Notes: generated by a model not told the origin, from the sequence alone. Positions 8,464 through 16,160 are shown, numbered from the stretch's first letter. The stretch is 64,000 nt of DNA from Acidaminococcus fermentans (GCF_009696675.1 NZ_VULN01000003.1:62001-126000), one strand, 5' to 3'. Numbers and translations are program-made.

Positions 8464-9852
8464 ATGAAAGAACCTGTAATCCATCTGGCCGGCCCGGCTG
8501 TGGAAGTGCCGGATATGCTCCTGGCCCGGGACGGCCGTGCTGCCGCCCAGAAAAAACTGCTGGAGCGGTATCACAAGCCGCTGCTGTTCTTCACCCAGAA
8601 CATCCCGGGGCCGGTGAAGACTTCTGTCCTGATCCATCTGGGGTTCCTGGAGGGAATCCGCCGGTTGGAAAAGGCCCTGGCAGAAGCCGGGATCCCCATC
8701 CTGTTCCAGAAGATCATTGACTGGAAAACCGGCTATGAAAAATACTATGTACTGGACGGGGATGCCCTCCGTATCAAGAAAATCGCCTGCACCATGGAAG
8801 GACAGGACCGGCTGGGCCGGCTCTATGACATGGATGTGCTGGCAGAAGACGGGCACAAGATTTCCCGGACGGACATCGGGCTCCCCGGCCGGCTGTGCCT
8901 GGTGTGCTCCCAGCCGGCCCAGGCCTGCGCCCGGAGCCGGAAGCACAGTGTGCCGGTGCTGGTGCGGAACATCCACCGGATATTGGAAAATTTTCTCATG
9001 GACCGGGTGGAACAGGCACTGCGCCAGGGACTCCAGGGAGAAGTGGATGCCACTCCCAAACCGGGGCTGGTGGACCGGGACAATCCGGGCGCTCACCGGG
9101 ACATGGACTGGCACACCTTTGCCCGGAGTACTGACGCCATTGTGCCCCATCTCCGGCAGATGGCTGAAAAAGGCTGGAACTGGGAAGGGGAGGACGAAGC
9201 CCTGTTTGCCGCCCTCCGGCCCATGGGGGCGGCGGCGGAAAAGGCCATGTTCCGGGCTACCGGGAATGTGAACACCCACAAGGGAATCATCTTTTCCCTG
9301 GGCCTTGTGACCAGCTTCACCCTCCGTCACCTGGCCCGGACCGGAAAGGTGGAAAGCGAGGCGGTGCTCCGGGAAATCGGAGCGGCGGTGACACCTCTTC
9401 TGGAACGGGATTTTGCCAAAATCGACCGGTACCATCCCCACACCCACGGAGAAGTGCTCTATGTGGAACAGGGGTGCCGGGGAATCCGGGGGGAAGCCAT
9501 GGACGGGTTCCCGGCGGTGGCAAAAATCGCCCTGCCGGCTCTGCGGAAGTTTCGGCAGGAAGGGAGACCGGACAACGAGGCCTATATCCAGACTCTGCTG
9601 CTGCTCCTGAGCCAAGTGGAAGACACCAACATCCTGAGCCGGTCCGATGCCGCCACCCTCCGGCAGGCCCAGGAAGAAGCCCGGGCTGTATTGGACCGGG
9701 GCGGTGCCTTCACCCCGGAAGGGATCCAGGCGGTGTGGGATCTGAACGCAAGCTTCGTGGAGAAGAACATCAGCCCCGGCGGCTGTGCCGATCTGCTGAT
9801 CCTGGCCATCTTCCTGGAGAAGATGGAGGGGCTGGGTCCAGCTGACCGTTGA
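8464..9852 (+). CDS. citXG: fused citX-citG: holo-citrate lyase synthase and triphosphoribosyl-dephospho-CoA synthase
   Basis: The 462-residue protein joins two cofactor enzymes. Residues 1 to about 175 are CitX-like (GRLYDMDVL at 118-126 and the R-x-C-L-x-x-C motif at 143-148) and transfer the prosthetic group to apo-CitD. Residues from about 180 to the end are CitG-like (TPKPGLVDRDNPGAHRDM near 197-214) and make the triphosphoribosyl-dephospho-CoA precursor from ATP and dephospho-CoA. Such fusions are known in other citrate-fermenting bacteria. It follows the LysR gene by 4 bases. Its last codons (Ala-Asp-Arg-stop) are read from a heptad repeat at 9841-9860, so the native C-terminus may have been altered by that repeat. 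Confidence 0.9.
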   Translation: MKEPVIHLAGPAVEVPDMLLARDGRAAAQKKLLERYHKPLLFFTQNIPGPVKTSVLIHLGFLEGIRRLEKALAEAGIPILFQKIIDWKTGYEKYYVLDGDALRIKKIACTMEGQDRLGRLYDMDVLAEDGHKISRTDIGLPGRLCLVCSQPAQACARSRKHSVPVLVRNIHRILENFLMDRVEQALRQGLQGEVDATPKPGLVDRDNPGAHRDMDWHTFARSTDAIVPHLRQMAEKGWNWEGEDEALFAALRPMGAAAEKAMFRATGNVNTHKGIIFSLGLVTSFTLRHLARTGKVESEAVLREIGAAVTPLLERDFAKIDRYHPHTHGEVLYVEQGCRGIRGEAMDGFPAVAKIALPALRKFRQEGRPDNEAYIQTLLLLLSQVEDTNILSRSDAATLRQAQEEARAVLDRGGAFTPEGIQAVWDLNASFVEKNISPGGCADLLILAIFLEKMEGLGPADR

Positions 9853-9860
9853 CTGCTGAC
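9841..9860. repeat. heptad repeat overlapping the citXG stop
   Basis: GCTGACC-GTTGACT-GCTGAC: three 7-base units with GAC in phase. The citXG TGA stop (9850-9852) is made by the second unit. A long terminator hairpin follows directly. Confidence 0.75.
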
Positions 9861-9864
9861 AAAA

Positions 9865-9912
9865 ATGGACCGTGAAAAAATGAGAAATCATTTTTTTACG
9901 GCCCATTTTTTT
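9865..9912. terminator. citXG terminator
   Basis: ATGG-ACCGTGAAAAAATGA (9865-9883) pairs with TCATTTTTTTACGGCCCAT (9888-9906), followed by more T. The inner GTGAAAAAATGA half-stem is shared with the terminator at 28281-28320, which also has heptads beside it. Confidence 0.85.
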
Positions 9913-9913
9913 C

Positions 9914-9942
9914 TTGACAAATTCCCACCAATTAACTATACT
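9914..9942 (+). promoter_or_regulatory. promoter of the Cys-leader / YeiH transcript
   Basis: TTGACA (9914-9919), 17-base spacer, TATACT (9937-9942): a near-consensus housekeeping promoter. The start of transcription would fall near 9950, about 60 bases before the leader ORF. Confidence 0.85.
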
Positions 9943-10010
9943 TTCCCTATGCAGAGAAATGCATATTGAAATCATAGGAATTACAAATCTGGAAATGGGG
10001 AGAAGAAATC

Positions 10011-10079
10011 ATGGGAATTCTGAACATGTGCTGCTGTTGTTGCCGAATGTGCAGCCACAGCGGAACGGGAGGCCGGTAA
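10011..10079 (+). CDS. cysteine-rich leader peptide, 22 codons
   Basis: This short ORF starts with ATG, has GGGGAG 8 bases upstream and ends at TAA 10077-10079. Residues 7-11 are five consecutive Cys (TGC TGC TGT TGT TGC) and residue 14 is a sixth. The stop codon sits in the loop of a GCCGG/CCGGC hairpin. It lies between a strong promoter and an intrinsic terminator upstream of a YeiH-family gene. A run of codons for one amino acid in such a leader is the hallmark of attenuation by charged-tRNA level; polycysteine leader ORFs that act this way are known in mycobacteria. The function as a Cys sensor here is inferred; a free metal-binding micropeptide is the alternative. Confidence 0.75.
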   Translation: MGILNMCCCCCRMCSHSGTGGR

Positions 10080-10103
10080 CCGGCATCCGGACAAGTGAAA
10101 AGA

Positions 10104-10271
10104 CTGCACAGAAAATCATCCGCAGCGGAGGGACTGGCCCCTGGGAAGCTGCCGCCGATGGAACATGGTTCCGATGGTGCTGCCAGCGGGAAATAGCCCG
10201 GCAGATGAGTCTGTGCAGACCCATGGTTGATTTTTTTGCGCGCCATCTGTCGGACAGGTGGCGCATTTTTT
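10104..10271 (+). promoter_or_regulatory. candidate attenuator: competing hairpins and terminator
   Basis: By eye: terminator stem GCGCCATCTGT (10240-10250) with ACAGGTGGCGC (10254-10264) and T-run 10266-10271. Competing antiterminator: CCGGCAGATG (10198-10207) with CATCTGTCGG (10244-10253), 10 pairs with one G-U. A third hairpin, TGCC (10181-10184) and CGGG (10187-10190) with CCCGGCA (10197-10203), would block the antiterminator. A 9-base long-range pairing joins 10104-10112 and 10210-10218. This mutually exclusive set fits transcription attenuation; energies were not computed. Confidence 0.6.
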
Positions 10272-10305
10272 ACGCCTCCTGAAAAAAATGCAGATGAGGT
10301 GGTTC

Positions 10306-11787
10306 ATGATGACAAACGAAAAAACGATTCCGGCGGTCCGTCCCACGGGACTGCTGGGCAGCGAAGACTGGTGGGCGGTATGGCTGGGCCTGTTCATTAC
10401 CCTGTTGGGCCTGGGGAAGATCTGGGGCTTTGACCTGCTGGGCTGGGCCGCCACTTTCGGGGTGTGGATCGATCCCGCCAAGGCGGTGGGCACCGGATCC
10501 AAGGCCTATGCCTGGCTGGGCAGCGCCGGAGCGCTGGCGGCCACCTGGCTGTTCACCCTGGGGGTCACTTCCCTGGGCGCCCATTTCATGAAGGCGGATG
10601 TGAAGAAGTTCGCCGGGGGATTCTCCGTGATCTACTGGATCACCATCCTGTCCAACATCCTGGGGAATTACGCCTATCTGGCCGCCACCCCCAACAAACG
10701 GGAAGCCTTCCACATCGGCTGGTCCCTGAGCCTGGGGGAACTGGGCTTTGTGTTCGCCCTGCTGGCCGGACTGGTGATCGGCAACTTCTTCCCGGGTCTG
10801 GCCCGGTACCTGTCCCATGCGGCCAAACCGGAGTGGTACATTAAAACCGGCATCGTGATCCTGGGGGCCAACATCGGGATCCAGGCCATCAGTGCCCTGG
10901 GCCTGGCCAGCACCGTCATCCTCCGGGGGCTGTGCGCTGTGGTGGAAGCCTATCTGATCTACTGGCCGGTGGTGTATTTTGTGGCCCGGAAATTCTTCAA
11001 ATTCACGCCGGAATGGGCCGCTCCCATGGCTTCCGGCATCTCCATCTGCGGGGTGGCTGCCGCCATTGCCACCGGCAGCGCCATCAAGGCCCGGCAGATC
11101 ATCCCCACCATCCTGGCGTCGGTGATCATCGTCTTCGTGGCGGTTGAACTGCTGATCCTGCCCTTTGCCGCCGCCTATTTCCTGCCGGGGGATCCCATGG
11201 TGGCCGGCTCCTGGCTGGGGCTGGTGGTGAAAAGTGACGGCGGGGCCGTGGCCTCCGGGGCCATTGCCGACAGCCTGATCCGCAGCCGTGCCCTGGAACT
11301 GTTCGGGGTCCGGTACCAGGAAGGATGGATCCTCATGGCGGCCACCACTTCCAAAGTGTTCATCGACATTTTCATCGGAGTCTGGTCCTTTATCCTGGCG
11401 GTGGTCTGGTCCGTGTACCATCTGAATGATCCCAAGGCTGCTGCCGGCGGCGGAAAGGTATCCAAAAAGGAAATCTGGAACCGGTTCCCCAAATTCATCC
11501 TGGGCTTCGTCCTGGCTCTGGTGGGGATCTTCCTGGCGGGCTGGGCCCATCCCTCCATTGTGGCCGGGGCCAAAGCCGGTGCCGGTCAGGCCAACCTGCT
11601 CCGGGCGGTGTTCTTCGGCCTGTGCTTCTTCTCCATCGGCCTGGTGACCAATGTGCGGAAGCTGTGGAAAGCCGGCCTGGGCCGGGTGATCGGGGTCTAT
11701 TCCGTAGCCCTGGCCGGGTTCATCATCTGGGTGGGCCTGGGCATCTCCTACATTTTCTATCACGGCATCCTGCCGCCTACCCTGTAA
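10306..11787 (+). CDS. YeiH/PSE-family (putative sulfate exporter) membrane protein
   Basis: The 493-residue polytopic membrane protein matches the conserved YeiH/UPF0324 family, called putative sulfate exporters; the IKTGIVILGANIGI segment and the SGISICGVAAAIATGSAIKA repeat region are characteristic. It is longer than the roughly 350-residue enterobacterial YeiH because of an extended N-terminus and an inserted loop. I start it at ATG 10306 (GAGG 7 bases upstream) rather than at earlier in-frame codons that would lie inside the terminator hairpin. Its expression is probably set by the Cys leader and attenuator upstream, which suggests a role in sulfur or cysteine metabolism. The transported substrate is unproven. 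Confidence 0.82.
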   Translation: MMTNEKTIPAVRPTGLLGSEDWWAVWLGLFITLLGLGKIWGFDLLGWAATFGVWIDPAKAVGTGSKAYAWLGSAGALAATWLFTLGVTSLGAHFMKADVKKFAGGFSVIYWITILSNILGNYAYLAATPNKREAFHIGWSLSLGELGFVFALLAGLVIGNFFPGLARYLSHAAKPEWYIKTGIVILGANIGIQAISALGLASTVILRGLCAVVEAYLIYWPVVYFVARKFFKFTPEWAAPMASGISICGVAAAIATGSAIKARQIIPTILASVIIVFVAVELLILPFAAAYFLPGDPMVAGSWLGLVVKSDGGAVASGAIADSLIRSRALELFGVRYQEGWILMAATTSKVFIDIFIGVWSFILAVVWSVYHLNDPKAAAGGGKVSKKEIWNRFPKFILGFVLALVGIFLAGWAHPSIVAGAKAGAGQANLLRAVFFGLCFFSIGLVTNVRKLWKAGLGRVIGVYSVALAGFIIWVGLGISYIFYHGILPPTL

Positions 11788-11817
11788 GATCTTTTTGTGA
11801 GAAAGAAGGGATATAAT

Positions 11818-12039
11818 ATGGAAAGCGAAATCCTTACCAACGTCCATTCCACCGCCGATCAGTATTATGAAAGACAGGTGGTCCGTCCCACCGGGGCCAA
11901 AGTCCATGCCGCCCAACTGGAGGCTGACGAAGAAGAATACTTCCCCCTCCAGCCCATAGAGAAAAAACTCTGCGCCTGGTCCCTGGGAGTGGGACTGACG
12001 TTGATGGCCGTGTTCATCGGGGTGTTTGAGAGAATATAA
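11818..12039 (+). CDS. small membrane protein of unknown function, 73 residues
   Basis: I do not recognise this protein. It begins MESEILTNV after a GAAGGG site, is polar and acidic for the first 50 residues, and ends in one hydrophobic segment (about residues 52-70, ending GVFERI). It starts 30 bases after the YeiH-family gene with no terminator between, and a strong terminator follows, so the two form an operon. That pairing suggests a small accessory subunit or regulator of the transporter, which is inference from position. Confidence 0.7.
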   Translation: MESEILTNVHSTADQYYERQVVRPTGAKVHAAQLEADEEEYFPLQPIEKKLCAWSLGVGLTLMAVFIGVFERI

Positions 12040-12040
12040 A

Positions 12041-12076
12041 AAAAGAGCTGTTGCATGCGCAACAGCTCCTTTTTTT
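12041..12076. terminator. bidirectional terminator between the YeiH operon and sdaAA
   Basis: GAGCTGTTGC (12045-12054) and GCAACAGCTC (12059-12068) with A- and T-runs on both sides serve the two convergent transcripts. It is a variant of the GGGGCTGTTGCA terminator family found repeatedly in this window. Confidence 0.9.
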
Positions 12077-12959
12077 ATTCCTTCCCAAACACCTGCTCTT
12101 TCAATCTCTTCCCTGTCTTGGTGACGGCCAGGCCGCCGCCGGCGGTTTCTCTCAGGGAGGCGGGGAGAGCGCTGCCCACAGCCCGCATGGCTTCTACACA
12201 TTCATCCACCGGGATACAGGAACGGATCCCGGCCAGGGCCATGTCCGCTGCAGAGAAGGCGATGACCACCCCGCTGGCGTTCCGCTTGATGCAGGGGATT
12301 TCCACCAGTCCGGCCACCGGATCACATACCAGGCCCAGCTGGTTGGCAATGGCCATGGCACAGGCGTCCGCCGCCATCTGGGGAGTGCCCCCGGCCAGTT
12401 CCACCAGGGCTGCCGCTGCCATGCCGGAAGCACTGCCGCATTCTGCCTGGCAGCCTCCCTGGGCCCCGGCGATGCAGGCGTTCTGGGCGATGACCATACC
12501 GAAAGCGCCGGCGGTGAAGATGGACATGATCACATTCTTCCGGTCCATGCCCTTTTCTTCCATCATGGTCAGGAGACAGCCAGGGAGGATGCCGCAGCTG
12601 CCGGCGGTGGGGGTGGCCACGATCCGGCCCATGGAGGCATTGCAGCCTGCTACGGACAGGGCCCGGGCAATGGCGTGGTCGATGATGGTGCCGGAGAGGC
12701 CGCCGTTGGTCCGGGCGGTGTAGTCGTTCATTTTCCAGCCTTCCCCGCCGGTGAGTCCGGAAGTGGACTTCTGGTCTTTCTTTTCTCCGAATTTCACCGC
12801 ATCGATCATTACGTCCAGATCGGTGGACATCCGGTCGAATAGTTCTGCCTGGCTTTGTTCCATGGATTCCGCCTGGTCAGCCAGGACCAGTTCGCTGATT
12901 TTTTTGCCGCTTTTTTCTGCGGCTTCCACCAGTTCAGCAATGGATGTATAGGTAAACAT
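12075..12959 (-). CDS. sdaAA: L-serine dehydratase, iron-sulfur type, alpha subunit
   Basis: The 294-residue alpha subunit of the oxygen-sensitive [4Fe-4S] L-serine deaminase converts serine to pyruvate and ammonia in the cytoplasm. The conserved TGGEGWKMNDY region, GSCGILPGC and the QGGCQAECGSASG segment with candidate cluster cysteines are all present. The start MFTYTSI follows AAGGAGG. It lies 10 bases after sdaAB in the same transcript, as in other two-subunit enzymes. The neighbouring symporter probably supplies serine, making this a catabolic unit. Confidence 0.95.
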   Translation of the reverse strand: MFTYTSIAELVEAAEKSGKKISELVLADQAESMEQSQAELFDRMSTDLDVMIDAVKFGEKKDQKSTSGLTGGEGWKMNDYTARTNGGLSGTIIDHAIARALSVAGCNASMGRIVATPTAGSCGILPGCLLTMMEEKGMDRKNVIMSIFTAGAFGMVIAQNACIAGAQGGCQAECGSASGMAAAALVELAGGTPQMAADACAMAIANQLGLVCDPVAGLVEIPCIKRNASGVVIAFSAADMALAGIRSCIPVDECVEAMRAVGSALPASLRETAGGGLAVTKTGKRLKEQVFGKE

Positions 12960-12969
12960 GGTTTCCTCC

Positions 12970-13635
12970 TTAAATGGCACGGATCAGGATTACGTTGGTA
13001 ACGTACTGGACGGAACGGATGGCGTCGATTACATCCGCCGGGGGCATCCCGTCCACTTCGATGGTCATCATGGCAATGCCGCCCTTGACGGGACGGGTGA
13101 GCCGGAAGCTGCCGATGTTGATGTCCTTGTGTTTCTGCCACATAATATTGGTTACAGCCGCAATGACCCCCGGCCGGTCGTAATGGGGCACCAGGATGGT
13201 ATTCCGTTCCCCGGTGAAGTCCACCTTCATGCCGTCCACATAGTCCACCCGGATGTTGCCGCCGCCGATGCTGGCTCCCTGGACCGTGTGCTGGCTGCCG
13301 TCAGCACAGGTCACCTGGATCCGGGCGGTGTTGGGATGGGAATTGGGGATCTCCGTGGGGATGTAGGTGTAATGGATGCCTTTTTTGTCCGCAATGGAGA
13401 AGATGCTGCGGATCTCTTCAGAATAGCTGTGGTACCCCAGGATCCCGGCCAGCAGGGCCTTGTCCGTGCCGTGGCCTTTGTAGGTTTTGGCGAAGGAACC
13501 GGACAGTTCGATTTTAATGTCCTTGGGCTCGCTCTGGAGCAGCTTGTTGGCCACCCGTCCCAGACGGACGGCACCGGCAGTGTGGGAACTGGAAGGACCG
13601 ATCATCACCGGCCCGATAATATCGAAAATGTTCAT
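12970..13635 (-). CDS. sdaAB: L-serine dehydratase, iron-sulfur type, beta subunit
   Basis: The 221-residue beta subunit carries the N-terminal serine dehydratase beta domain (MIGPSSSHTAGAVRLG near residues 11-26) and a C-terminal ACT domain from about residue 148, a possible regulatory serine site. It is the first gene of the sdaAB-sdaAA pair, with AGGAGG upstream of the ATG. A promoter and a perfect 13-bp inverted repeat at the transcript start lie just upstream (13710-13791), so the pair is probably controlled separately from the symporter. Confidence 0.95.
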   Translation of the reverse strand: MNIFDIIGPVMIGPSSSHTAGAVRLGRVANKLLQSEPKDIKIELSGSFAKTYKGHGTDKALLAGILGYHSYSEEIRSIFSIADKKGIHYTYIPTEIPNSHPNTARIQVTCADGSQHTVQGASIGGGNIRVDYVDGMKVDFTGERNTILVPHYDRPGVIAAVTNIMWQKHKDINIGSFRLTRPVKGGIAMMTIEVDGMPPADVIDAIRSVQYVTNVILIRAI

Positions 13636-13709
13636 GATGAACCTCCTGAAAGTGAAATAAAAAAACGTTCCATTCTCTCTGTCTGACCGGAACCGGACGC
13701 AGGGAGCAG

Positions 13710-13791
13710 GCTGTCAGGGAAATCCGGTAAAACAGGAAGGATTGTCGGATGTTTCCCTGACAGCATACCCATGGTGCCTGAATCTTGTCAA
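13710..13791 (-). promoter_or_regulatory. sdaAB promoter with inverted repeat at the mRNA 5' end
   Basis: On the minus strand: -35 TTGACA (13786-13791), 18 bases, -10 TATGCT (13762-13767). GCTGTCAGGGAAA (13710-13722) and TTTCCCTGACAGC (13752-13764) form a perfect 13-bp inverted repeat whose outer arm overlaps the -10 and the expected start point. It could be an operator or a 5'-terminal RNA stem. Confidence 0.6.
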
Positions 13792-13843
13792 GCAGACAAC
13801 TGCAGAAGGGGATCAGATGGAGATGGAACGCTTTTGACGGAAA

Positions 13844-15034
13844 TTATTTTTTGATCCAGGTTTTGTAGATTTTGTCCACCACTACGGCGATGGCATTGTC
13901 CCCGGATACGTTGCAGGCGGTCCCGAAGGAATCCTGGGTAATGTACAGGGCAACCATCAGGGCGCAGATGGGGCCGTTGGGGTCGCCCTGTTCTTTCCCG
14001 AAGATCATCCACAGGAAGGGCAGGGCCGTCATGATGGAACCGCCGGGAGCACCCGGAGAAGCCACCATGGCAACCCTCAGGGTCATGATGAAGGGAATGA
14101 CCGTGCCCAGGTGGATGGGGATCTGGTACATAAGGCAGACCGCCGTGGCACAAGCAGTAATGGTGATCATGGAACCGCACATATGGATGTTGGCGCACAG
14201 AGGGATCACGAAGTTGCGGATCTGTTCGCAGACGCCGTCAGCCTTGGAGCATTCCAGGTTGACCGGAATAGTGGCTGCGGAAGACTGGGTCCCCAGGGCG
14301 GTGGTATAGCCCGGGATCTGGTTCTTCATCAGGGTGAAGGGGTTTTTCCCGCTGAAGGAACCGGCAACCATGAACTGTACGAACAACAGAATCAGATGCA
14401 TGGCGATGACCACCAGGAAAACTTTCCAGAGAACACTCAGGATCACGAAGGTCTTGCCGGAACGGGTCATGTCCACAAAGGTGCCGCAGATGTACAGCGG
14501 CAGGAAGGGAACAATGGCATGGGTCAGGACCTGGTCGATGATCTTGGAGAAATCTTTAAAGCAGTTGTACAGGGTATCCCCGATTTCCTTGCCCCGGAGG
14601 GAAGACAGGCACAGGCCCACGATGAAGGCCAGCACCACAGCAGAGATGGTGTCCAGGATGGGCGGAATGGAAATGGAGAAGAAGGGCGGCAGGCTCTTGC
14701 CGGCAGTCTTGGCCAGTTCTTCCAGCACCCCGGCGCTGATGAAGGACGGGAACAGGGTGTCTGCTACGGTAAAGGAGAAGGTCCCGCCAATCAGGGTGGA
14801 ACCGTAGGCGATAATGGCGGTAATCAGGAGCAGCTTGCCTGCGCCCTGGCTCAGATCTGCGATGCCCATGGTCACATAGGCCAGAATCATCAAAGGAATG
14901 ACGAATTTCAGGAAATTGCTGAAGATGCCGGAAAGAGTAACGACGGTACGGCAGACATCTTCCGGCAGATACTGCCCAATAAGGATACCAATGATAATGG
15001 CGATGATGATTTTTGGTACAAGACCGAGTTTCAT
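13844..15034 (-). CDS. dicarboxylate/amino acid:cation symporter (DAACS family), likely serine uptake
   Basis: The 396-residue membrane protein has the DAACS fold: eight hydrophobic helices, a serine-rich re-entrant region (TQSSAATIPV near residue 270) and the NIHMCGS segment. The family couples sodium or protons to uptake of Glu, Asp, dicarboxylates, or Ser/Thr (SstT branch). Position directly upstream of the serine dehydratase genes on the same strand suggests serine as substrate, which is inference. The start has GGGGAGG upstream. It is divergent from a LysR gene, with a TCGATTTAATCGA palindrome between them just upstream of its -35. Confidence 0.88.
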   Translation of the reverse strand: MKLGLVPKIIIAIIIGILIGQYLPEDVCRTVVTLSGIFSNFLKFVIPLMILAYVTMGIADLSQGAGKLLLITAIIAYGSTLIGGTFSFTVADTLFPSFISAGVLEELAKTAGKSLPPFFSISIPPILDTISAVVLAFIVGLCLSSLRGKEIGDTLYNCFKDFSKIIDQVLTHAIVPFLPLYICGTFVDMTRSGKTFVILSVLWKVFLVVIAMHLILLFVQFMVAGSFSGKNPFTLMKNQIPGYTTALGTQSSAATIPVNLECSKADGVCEQIRNFVIPLCANIHMCGSMITITACATAVCLMYQIPIHLGTVIPFIMTLRVAMVASPGAPGGSIMTALPFLWMIFGKEQGDPNGPICALMVALYITQDSFGTACNVSGDNAIAVVVDKIYKTWIKK

Positions 15035-15111
15035 GAAAACTAACCTCCCCTGAACTTGACAAACCGCTTCCCGCCGGCTGGGAAGCTTGCGTTTGACTTT
15101 TCTGTTTATTC

Positions 15112-15163
15112 AGTGTACTATGGTTGTACTCATAAAGCAAATTAATAAACTCGATTTAATCGA
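15112..15163 (-). promoter_or_regulatory. symporter promoter with LysR-type operator
   Basis: On the minus strand: palindrome TCGATTTAATCGA (15151-15163, a perfect T-N11-A box), then -35 TTGCTT (15135-15140), 17 bases, -10 TACACT (15112-15117). The box lies in the divergent region shared with the LysR gene at 15201, fitting activation of the symporter and autoregulation. Confidence 0.65.
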
Positions 15164-15200
15164 TGAAAATTTTTAATAACAACAAGGGGCTGTTGACAAA

Positions 15201-16160
15201 ATGGAACTAAGAGAATTAAAAAGCTTTCTGAAAATTATGGAACTGGAAAGTTTCTCCCGGGCGGCGAAGGAACTGGGGTACTCACAGTCCGCCCTCAGTG
15301 TACAAATTCATTCTCTGGAAAATGAGCTGGGGGTCCGTCTTTTTGACCGGCTGGGCAAGCAGGTAACTCTGACTCCTCCTGGCAGGCAGCTGGCCCGGCG
15401 GGTACTGCCCATTCTCCAGGAGGTGGAGGAACTGGAGAATGTGATGCACAACCGGCCGCCGGCAGAAGCCCTGCGGATCGGCATGATCGAAAGCCTGTGC
15501 AAGGCCCACATGCCCCAGGTGATGGATTACGTATGCCGGAACCTGCCCCAGCTCCATATCACCATCACCATCGATTCGCCCAGTGTGCTGCTGGACGCCC
15601 TGAACCACAACAAGGTGGATCTGGTGTATGTACTGGACAAGCCTTTATATGATGGAAAATGGGAAAAGGTTTTCCAGAAACAGGAGAATATTGTGTTTGT
15701 GTGTTCTGTGGATTCTCCGCTGGCCCGGGAAAAAGACCTGAAACTGGACCAGGTGATCCGCCAACCCTTTTTCCTGACGGAAAAGGCAGACAACTACCGG
15801 CTGAGCCTGGACCAGCAGCTGGCGGCCCGGCAGCTGGCCCTGAACCCTATATTGGAAGTCAGCGATACCGGATTCATCCTGGATATGGTCCAGCGGGGAC
15901 TGGGCCTGTCCTTCCTGCCCCAGTACGTGGTGGAAAACAGCCCCTACCGGGACCGGCTGCAGATCCTCCAGGTGAAGGATTTCCACATGCACATGTACCG
16001 GCAGCTGTTCTACCACAAGGACAAATGGCTGACCCAGGCCATGAAAGTGTTCCTCCGGCTGGCACTCCGGGAGAATCCTCCGGACAAAGGGGAGAACCCC
16101 CCGGATTTTTCCTGGAATAGGGAGAAGGACTCTTGCACGGACAAGGGGAGTATGATATAA
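15201..16160 (+). CDS. LysR-family regulator, divergent from the symporter
   Basis: The 319-residue protein has an N-terminal winged helix-turn-helix (residues about 1-60, with SFSRAAKELGYSQSALSVQ) and a LysR effector-binding domain. It begins MELRELKSFL. The divergent arrangement with the symporter and sda genes and the palindrome at 15151-15163 make it the likely regulator of serine uptake, and perhaps of degradation. The last 20 residues are polar and overlap the rpmE promoter, whose -10 (16156-16161) covers the stop codon. Confidence 0.88.
   Translation: MELRELKSFLKIMELESFSRAAKELGYSQSALSVQIHSLENELGVRLFDRLGKQVTLTPPGRQLARRVLPILQEVEELENVMHNRPPAEALRIGMIESLCKAHMPQVMDYVCRNLPQLHITITIDSPSVLLDALNHNKVDLVYVLDKPLYDGKWEKVFQKQENIVFVCSVDSPLAREKDLKLDQVIRQPFFLTEKADNYRLSLDQQLAARQLALNPILEVSDTGFILDMVQRGLGLSFLPQYVVENSPYRDRLQILQVKDFHMHMYRQLFYHKDKWLTQAMKVFLRLALRENPPDKGENPPDFSWNREKDSCTDKGSMI

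Noticed and set aside
9942-10305. T-box or SAM riboswitch upstream of the YeiH-family gene
   Set aside because: No T-box sequence (GGTGG-ACC type) and no SAM-I core were found, while a translatable Cys-rich leader ORF explains the region better.
10113-10502. Antisense ORFs overlapping the Cys leader
   Set aside because: No ribosome site and no promoter on the minus strand, and they run into the YeiH-family coding region.
12075-15034. Symporter, sdaAB and sdaAA as one operon
   Set aside because: A separate promoter with good hexamers (13762-13791) lies before sdaAB, so separate control is more likely, although read-through cannot be excluded.
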